This document shows, one piece after another, positions 21,995 to 23,191 of a DNA stretch of 23,191 bases. The first letter of the stretch is position 1. The number at the start of each line of letters is the position of its first letter. The position numbers and the translations under genes are program-made. Source of the DNA: Clostridia bacterium (GTDB lineage: Bacteria > Bacillota > Clostridia > Oscillospirales > Acutalibacteraceae); the NCBI GenBank assembly GCA_900770165.1, contig CAAGJJ010000040.1, positions 1-23,191 of the forward strand, in the 5' to 3' direction. The notes under the pieces are model-generated. The model was not told where the DNA came from, did no database searches, and saw only the letters and a list, made by a program, of their open reading frames with translations.

Positions 21995-23083
21995 TTATTT
22001 TAAAGTGTTATTTTTTAAATCGTATGATGTTATGGTATTCCAATCTCTTCGAATAGCTATTTCAGCAGTTAAATTGGTATTATTATAGACAATGGACCAT
22101 TGTGTGTTACTTGTAATATCATCTTCTTTTGGAGATTGAGAAGATGCTTTAAGAGCTTTCCATGCAATATCAACCGTGCAGGTTCCTTTATTTTTATTAA
22201 GAATTTCTTCTATTATATTGTAACGTTCTTTGCCGTGACCATAAATACCGTTTTTCTGGTTGGGTAAAACTTTGTTGTTATATATTTCAAAGAAATTTGT
22301 CACAGTACGTACAGGTGTTGCAACGAGATTTCTTGTTTTACTGTTGCAGTCGTACTCTATAACTCTACTGTCACCTGAAGAGTCAGCAATATAAAAGTGA
22401 TAATCTCTACCGGCACTTGCAATCATGTCATACTGACTTAACAGACTAACTGCTTCTTTTGTGGTAGCTGCTTTATCAAGAACTAGGCGAATTGCTAAAG
22501 ATGTTGCAATGCTAGGTTTCCCTGTAATTTGATGAGTAGGTTTACTATCAAGAGTAAGAACTGCTATTGTTACTCCTTTTTCATTCATACCATCAAGGCA
22601 AACAAATGGTGTTGCTAAACACGCAAATTTGTTTTTTATGTTGTTATCTAAATTGTTTGCAGATATATTATCCAGAGCTGCAAACGCAACAGATTTATAA
22701 CTGTTCTTAGGTGAGCAATATAAAAGCATTGCCGATGAATTGTTTTTAAAATCATAATTTCGTCCCATGAGTATATTTTTATTGACGTTTGTAACAGAAA
22801 AAGCGCTACAACCGAAGTCTGGTATTTTCATATGTATTGGCAGTAAAGGCATAGATTCTTTAACTATTGCATTAACTAGCGACTGAGTATCGTTAATACC
22901 ATAATTAATTACATTATTAAGATTATAATTATATTTAATATTCATACGATAAAGGTTATAATCTTTGTATTTTGTTATTTTTTCAATTGTAGAAATTGTT
23001 TGAAGTCGTGTGAAATATATACATACAAATGTAATTATTAAAGTAGCTAAAAGCACTATTAAGATAATAATACAATTTATCAT
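21995..23083 (-). CDS. Membrane-anchored linear amide C-N hydrolase (Ntn type)
   Basis: This 362-residue protein starts with one membrane segment (about residues 4-24) and continues as a hydrolase of the choloylglycine hydrolase/acyltransferase (C45-like) superfamily. The proposed nucleophile Cys92 follows Gly in DFGCSAFSV; MGRNYDF supplies the conserved Arg and Asp; LDGMNEKGVTIAVL and AGRDYHFYIADSSGDSRVIEYD are also typical. The Cys is about 90 residues from the start, so autocatalytic removal of a propeptide would be needed to expose it, if the protein works like other Ntn enzymes. GGAGG precedes the ATG. The substrate is unknown; bile salts are only one option. Monocistronic, convergent with hfsD. 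Confidence 0.8.
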   Translation of the reverse strand: MINCIIILIVLLATLIITFVCIYFTRLQTISTIEKITKYKDYNLYRMNIKYNYNLNNVINYGINDTQSLVNAIVKESMPLLPIHMKIPDFGCSAFSVTNVNKNILMGRNYDFKNNSSAMLLYCSPKNSYKSVAFAALDNISANNLDNNIKNKFACLATPFVCLDGMNEKGVTIAVLTLDSKPTHQITGKPSIATSLAIRLVLDKAATTKEAVSLLSQYDMIASAGRDYHFYIADSSGDSRVIEYDCNSKTRNLVATPVRTVTNFFEIYNNKVLPNQKNGIYGHGKERYNIIEEILNKNKGTCTVDIAWKALKASSQSPKEDDITSNTQWSIVYNNTNLTAEIAIRRDWNTITSYDLKNNTLK

Positions 23084-23191
23084 TTTTAATCCTCCATTAT
23101 TGTATTTGTAAAAATAAAATTAAATTTTATACTACCAATATAAAAAGTGTTTTTATATAATATGTATTTATAATTTTATAAATTAATAAAT

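Noticed and set aside
1..23191. CRISPR array
   Set aside because: No set of evenly spaced direct repeats and no cas gene were found.

Overview
The window is AT-rich DNA from a strictly anaerobic, fermentative, low-GC Gram-positive bacterium, most likely class Clostridia. The signs are strong AGGAGG-type ribosome binding sites, an L27 precursor with its Prp protease, a bifunctional AdhE, a Rex-like operator, and two [FeFe]-hydrogenase subunits with a SpoIIE-type phosphatase. No species can be named from the sequence alone.

Layout. Positions 1-170 hold three back-to-back hairpins. Positions 173-1256 are a ribosomal operon (L21 leader, rplU, prp, rpmA, terminator). Positions 1300-4358 hold two separately transcribed sodium-coupled transporters (an AGCS amino acid symporter and an SLC1-type dicarboxylate/amino acid symporter), each with its own promoter and terminator. 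Positions 4357-8977 are a graveyard of mobile and defence-type genes: two pieces of a degenerate IS3-family transposase, a truncated AbiEi-type antitoxin gene, a broken SLOG-family gene, a small secreted leucine-rich-repeat protein, a nearly complete IS3-family element (6766-8310) that landed in the loop of that gene's terminator, and a decayed phage terminase large subunit. A tRNA-Leu(UAG) gene on the minus strand closes this block. Positions 9323-13529 hold a CmpB-like membrane protein, a GNAT acetyltransferase with a palindromic operator, and a copZ-copA copper export pair.

The most interesting part is 13585-21846: one apparent operon of adhE, an APH-fold kinase, a thioredoxin-like [2Fe-2S] ferredoxin, an [FeFe] hydrogenase with a Fes-type Fe-S domain and a PAS domain, a SpoIIE/PP2C phosphatase, and a second [FeFe] hydrogenase. 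The last four match the order and domain content of the hfsABCD cluster known from Thermoanaerobacterium. Here they lie directly behind the main ethanol-forming enzyme, with a kinase in between. A Rex-like operator overlaps the promoter, and the 212-nt adhE leader holds a perfect Shine-Dalgarno plus ATG-TAG start-stop pair within a long-loop stem. The arrangement suggests a redox-balancing unit that disposes of electrons as ethanol or H2, with a hydrogen- or redox-sensing hydrogenase signalling through the phosphatase and perhaps the kinase. That signalling role is inference. The window ends with a membrane-anchored Ntn-type amide hydrolase on the minus strand.
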